From an uncultured Lachnospiraceae bacterium (GTDB taxonomy: Bacteria; Bacillota; Clostridia; Lachnospirales; Lachnospiraceae): 9,348 nucleotides of DNA. The number at the start of each line of letters is the position of its first letter. The first letter of the stretch is position 1. Of this stretch, positions 7,075-9,348 are shown piece by piece. The translations under genes and the position numbers were made by a program. The stretch spans positions 1-9,348 of the forward strand of contig CAMAHO010000077.1 of assembly GCA_945834545.1 (NCBI GenBank), in the 5' to 3' direction. The notes beneath the pieces were generated by a model. That model was not told the DNA's origin and made no database searches. It saw only the letters and a program-made list of their open reading frames with translations.

Positions 7075-7083
7075 GTGTTACAA
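7069..7083. repeat. short direct repeat between divergent promoters
   Basis: TTACAA occurs at 7069-7074 and again at 7078-7083, a 9-bp period. The first copy is also the minus-strand -35 box, and the second abuts the plus-strand TTGACA. It could be a regulator site or simple chance in an AT-rich stretch. Confidence 0.35.
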
Positions 7084-7084
7084 T

Positions 7085-7113
7085 TTGACATTCTACCACG
7101 GGTGTAGTAGACT
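7085..7113 (+). promoter_or_regulatory. sigma-A-type promoter for the ABC exporter and acidic protein genes
   Basis: A perfect TTGACA -35 box at 7085-7090 is followed after 17 bases by TAGACT (7108-7113), a 4-of-6 match to TATAAT. Transcription would begin near 7120, about 30 bases before ATG 7150. The -35 boxes of this and the opposing promoter are only 10 bp apart. Confidence 0.58.
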
Positions 7114-7149
7114 TGTGACCATAAATGGGAAGCGGATGGAGGAAATTGC

Positions 7150-8898
7150 ATGGTTGGCAAAATCCTAAAGAAACTGGATATTTTATTGGACCGAAAGCAG
7201 AAGCTTCAGATGCTGGGTCTGGTTTTTCTTATGCTAATCGGCGCGGCCTTAAATGTGCTTGGTGTCAGCCTGATTGTACCTGTGGTAAATATCGTCATGG
7301 ATCCCAATGCGGTCACAGACAATGAAATTCTGCACTGGATTTATGTTAAGCTGCACGCTACATCCCAGACCCAAATCAGTGTACTGGTTATGGTGAGCCT
7401 GGTGCTTGTCTTTATCCTAAAAAACCTGTTCCTGTTCTTTCAGACGAAGGCGTTATTTGCATTTGTATATACAAATCAGTTCAGAACCTCTCAAAGCATG
7501 ATGAAAAATTATATCCGTCGCCCTTATGAGTTTTTTCTGAATGCAGACACCGCTGTGGTGCAACGTAGTATCACATCTGATGTTAATAATATGTATGCCC
7601 TGATTTTGGCATTATTACAACTGGCATCCGATATCATCATTTTCCTTTTCCTGGTAGCCTATTGCCTGCTTCAGGATGTGGCTATGACAATTCTTTTGGC
7701 AACGGTTATGGTGGTTCTTTTGTTGTTGATCAAAATGGTTCTAAAGCCCATCTTGCGACGGGCCGGCGAGGAAAACCAGGAGTTTTACAGCGGACTGTTC
7801 AAACATATTTCACAGACCGTGCATGGCATTAAGGAGATTAAGGTGGCCCAGTGTGAGAAATACTTTGTGAGCCAATATCTGAAATGTGGGGCCGGCTATG
7901 TCAATGCGGTACAGCGCTACAATCTATACAACAATATACCCAAGCTCCTAATCGAGACCATATGCGTCATGAGTATGATTGGGTATATGCTGATACAAAT
8001 GCTGAGCGGGGTAGATGCAGCCTCCATGATGCAGACCCTGACAGCCTTTGCAGCGGCCGCTCTGGTGTTACTTCCCTGTGTCAATCGTATCAACAATTCC
8101 ATCAACAATATTACCTATTTTGAACCCTTTTTTATGGGGGTATCAGACACTCTGCAGGAGGATATCAATGAAGAAAATACAGATATCTCTTTTGCTGAGG
8201 AGCTCACGGACAAGCTGGAAGTTAAGCATATGATTTCCATGGAGGATATCACCTACGGCTATCCCGGTTCTGACAGGCTGATCTTTGACCATGCGAATTT
8301 GCAGATACCCATAGGCTCTGCCGTGGGTATTATCGGAAAGACCGGGGCAGGAAAGACCACCATAGTGGATGTTCTCTTAGGGTTGCTTAAGCTTCAGGGA
8401 GGACACATCCTGGCAGATGGTGTGGACGTGATGAAGCAGTATAAAGGGTGGCTAAAGAATATCGGCTATATTCCCCAAATGATTTATCTCTTGGATGACA
8501 CCATCAGAAGGAATGTAGCCTTTGGAATTGCAGAGGATGAGATAAGCGATACAAGAGTCTGGGAGGTGCTTAAGGAAGCACAGCTGGATGAATTTGTCCG
8601 CAGTCTGCCGGAGGGTCTGGAAACCAAGGTGGGAGAGAGAGGCATTCGTCTCTCAGGAGGACAGAGGCAGAGAATCAGTATTGCCAGAGCACTTTACGGT
8701 GACCCGGAGGTCATGATTTTGGATGAGGCAACCGCAGCGCTGGACAACGACACAGAAGCGGCAATCATGGATTCCATAAATAGCCTTCACGGAAAGAAAA
8801 CCCTGATTATCATAGCCCACAGATTGCAGACCATAGAAAAATGTGATTCTGTGTACTGTGTGGAGAATGGCAAGATTTATAAGCAGGAGGGAAAATAG
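7150..8898 (+). CDS. ABC exporter, PglK/MsbA-like lipid-linked glycan flippase
   Basis: A 582-residue half-transporter with fused membrane and ATPase domains, the normal length. The N-terminal membrane domain (about 1-335) has helices near 20-50, 77-98, 155-175, 178-200, 265-285 and 290-312, the six-helix exporter pattern. The ATPase domain (about 360-582) carries Walker A GKTGAGKTT (396-404), the Q-loop glutamine Q443 in YIPQ, signature LSGGQ (501-505), Walker B VMILDE (521-526) with the D-loop, and switch histidine H557; all key residues are intact, so it should work as a homodimer. The overall style resembles PglK, which flips lipid-linked oligosaccharide, and a flippase role fits the glycosyltransferase neighbours. 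Export of another lipid or a peptide cannot be excluded. GGAGG at 7138-7142 supports the start. It heads a separate unit from the operon on its left, with the acidic protein gene 41 bp downstream. Confidence 0.92.
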   Translation: MVGKILKKLDILLDRKQKLQMLGLVFLMLIGAALNVLGVSLIVPVVNIVMDPNAVTDNEILHWIYVKLHATSQTQISVLVMVSLVLVFILKNLFLFFQTKALFAFVYTNQFRTSQSMMKNYIRRPYEFFLNADTAVVQRSITSDVNNMYALILALLQLASDIIIFLFLVAYCLLQDVAMTILLATVMVVLLLLIKMVLKPILRRAGEENQEFYSGLFKHISQTVHGIKEIKVAQCEKYFVSQYLKCGAGYVNAVQRYNLYNNIPKLLIETICVMSMIGYMLIQMLSGVDAASMMQTLTAFAAAALVLLPCVNRINNSINNITYFEPFFMGVSDTLQEDINEENTDISFAEELTDKLEVKHMISMEDITYGYPGSDRLIFDHANLQIPIGSAVGIIGKTGAGKTTIVDVLLGLLKLQGGHILADGVDVMKQYKGWLKNIGYIPQMIYLLDDTIRRNVAFGIAEDEISDTRVWEVLKEAQLDEFVRSLPEGLETKVGERGIRLSGGQRQRISIARALYGDPEVMILDEATAALDNDTEAAIMDSINSLHGKKTLIIIAHRLQTIEKCDSVYCVENGKIYKQEGK

Positions 8899-8939
8899 AG
8901 CAATTTCCTGAGAGCTTGTTTGACAGAGAAAGGTAAGAC

Positions 8940-9348
8940 ATGTTTTTTAACAAGACCAAGCACACCAAGGATTTGGAGTATGAAGAGCTTTATGAGGATT
9001 CCTACGATGAGGATTCCTATGATGAGGACTCCTACGATGAGGATACCTATGATGAGTATGATTCTGAAGAGGACTATGAGGAATATGAAGAGGACTATAT
9101 GGAGGATGACTCTGATTGGGAAGATGACGACATTGAGAATCTAGAAGAGGAATATGCCCGGGAGCAGGAGTACGACGACCAGGGCACAGAAACTGCAGAG
9201 CAAGAAGAGTATTACGATGAGGGAGAATACTCCGAGGAAGAAGAGTATTACGATGAAGGAGAATACTCTGAGGAAGAAGAGTATTACGATGAGGAAGAAT
9301 ACTCTGAGGAACAGGAGGATTATGCCGAGGAGACAGAACACCCGGAGG
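8940..9348 (+). CDS. highly acidic, tyrosine-rich repeat protein, partial (runs off the right edge)
   Basis: An open frame from ATG 8940 to the last base, 136 complete codons and no stop, supported by GAAAGGT at 8928-8934. After a short basic head (MFFNKTKHTK) the sequence is almost entirely Asp, Glu and Tyr: by my count 48 E, 24 D and 22 Y in 136 residues, with only three K and one R. Four 5-residue units (SYDED type) fill residues 21-40 and three 12-residue units (EEYYDEGEYSEE type) fill 89-124. There is no signal peptide or membrane helix in the visible part, so this is a cytoplasmic, probably disordered segment. It may be the N-terminal tail of a larger membrane protein whose rest lies outside the window, as in some cell-wall and capsule proteins with long charged tails. 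Function unknown. Being 41 bp after the ABC exporter, it is probably cotranscribed. Confidence 0.82.
   Translation, partial: MFFNKTKHTKDLEYEELYEDSYDEDSYDEDSYDEDTYDEYDSEEDYEEYEEDYMEDDSDWEDDDIENLEEEYAREQEYDDQGTETAEQEEYYDEGEYSEEEEYYDEGEYSEEEEYYDEEEYSEEQEDYAEETEHPE
9000..9059 (+). repeat. 15-bp tandem repeat, four copies, coding for SYDED-type units
   Basis: Four in-frame 15-base units encode SYDED, SYDED, SYDED and TYDEY (residues 21-40 of the acidic protein). Third-position changes (tcc/tac/tat, gat/gac) separate the copies, so the repeat is not freshly duplicated, and the amino acids are better kept than the bases. Confidence 0.85.
9204..9311 (+). repeat. 36-bp tandem repeat, three copies, coding for EEYYDEGEYSEE-type units
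   Basis: Three in-frame 36-base units encode residues 89-124 of the acidic protein. Copies one and two are identical in protein, and copy three has E for G at the seventh position. The bases differ at only a few sites between copies, so length change by slippage or recombination is plausible, always in steps that keep frame. Confidence 0.85.

Noticed and set aside
8920..9144. Plus-strand frame rich in Met, Arg and Thr
   Set aside because: An out-of-frame reading of the same repeat DNA; the frame from 8940 has an SD, stays open to the edge and shows clear protein-level repeat conservation.
9141..9341. Minus-strand open frame coding for a very hydrophobic protein
   Set aside because: It is the antisense shadow of the GAG/GAA/TAT-rich repeats on the plus strand, which read as Leu/Phe/Ile/Val in reverse; no SD and lies fully inside the acidic gene.

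Overview
The window looks like a chromosomal surface-glycan locus of a low-to-moderate GC Gram-positive anaerobe, most likely a clostridium of the Lachnospiraceae type. That is an inference from strong AGGAGG Shine-Dalgarno sites before nearly every gene, a TTG start with a perfect SD, and the style of the membrane proteins. No rRNA, tRNA, CRISPR, transposase or phage gene is visible.

Layout. Positions 38-5795 hold six plus-strand genes with gaps of 1 to 38 bp, which reads as one operon whose promoter lies left of the window. They encode a WecE/RffA-type sugar-nucleotide aminotransferase, an unrecognised multi-pass membrane protein, a GNAT acetyltransferase, a membrane-anchored GT2 polyprenyl-phosphate glycosyltransferase (DPM1/ArnC/GtrB-like), and two membrane proteins. 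The last two lie in the same frame, split only by one stop codon and an SD, and look like the two halves of a GT-C-like protein. Positions 5803-6987 hold a convergent minus-strand gene for a membrane-anchored SGNH/GDSL-type hydrolase. A 162-bp divergent promoter region follows. Positions 7150-8898 encode a PglK/MsbA-like ABC exporter, and 8940 to the right edge encodes a very acidic, tyrosine-rich repeat protein that runs out of the window.

How the genes may work together (inference). The aminotransferase would make dTDP-4-amino-4,6-dideoxygalactose and the GNAT protein could N-acetylate it. The GT2 enzyme would load a sugar onto undecaprenyl phosphate, the ABC protein could flip lipid-linked sugar or glycan, and the polytopic proteins could use the lipid-linked donor outside the membrane. 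The SGNH protein would edit or add acyl groups on the exported glycan. The notable points are a near-enterobacterial WecE outside the enterobacterial common antigen pathway, the possible split GT-C gene, a TTG-started gene behind a compact divergent promoter, and the Asp/Glu/Tyr repeat protein.
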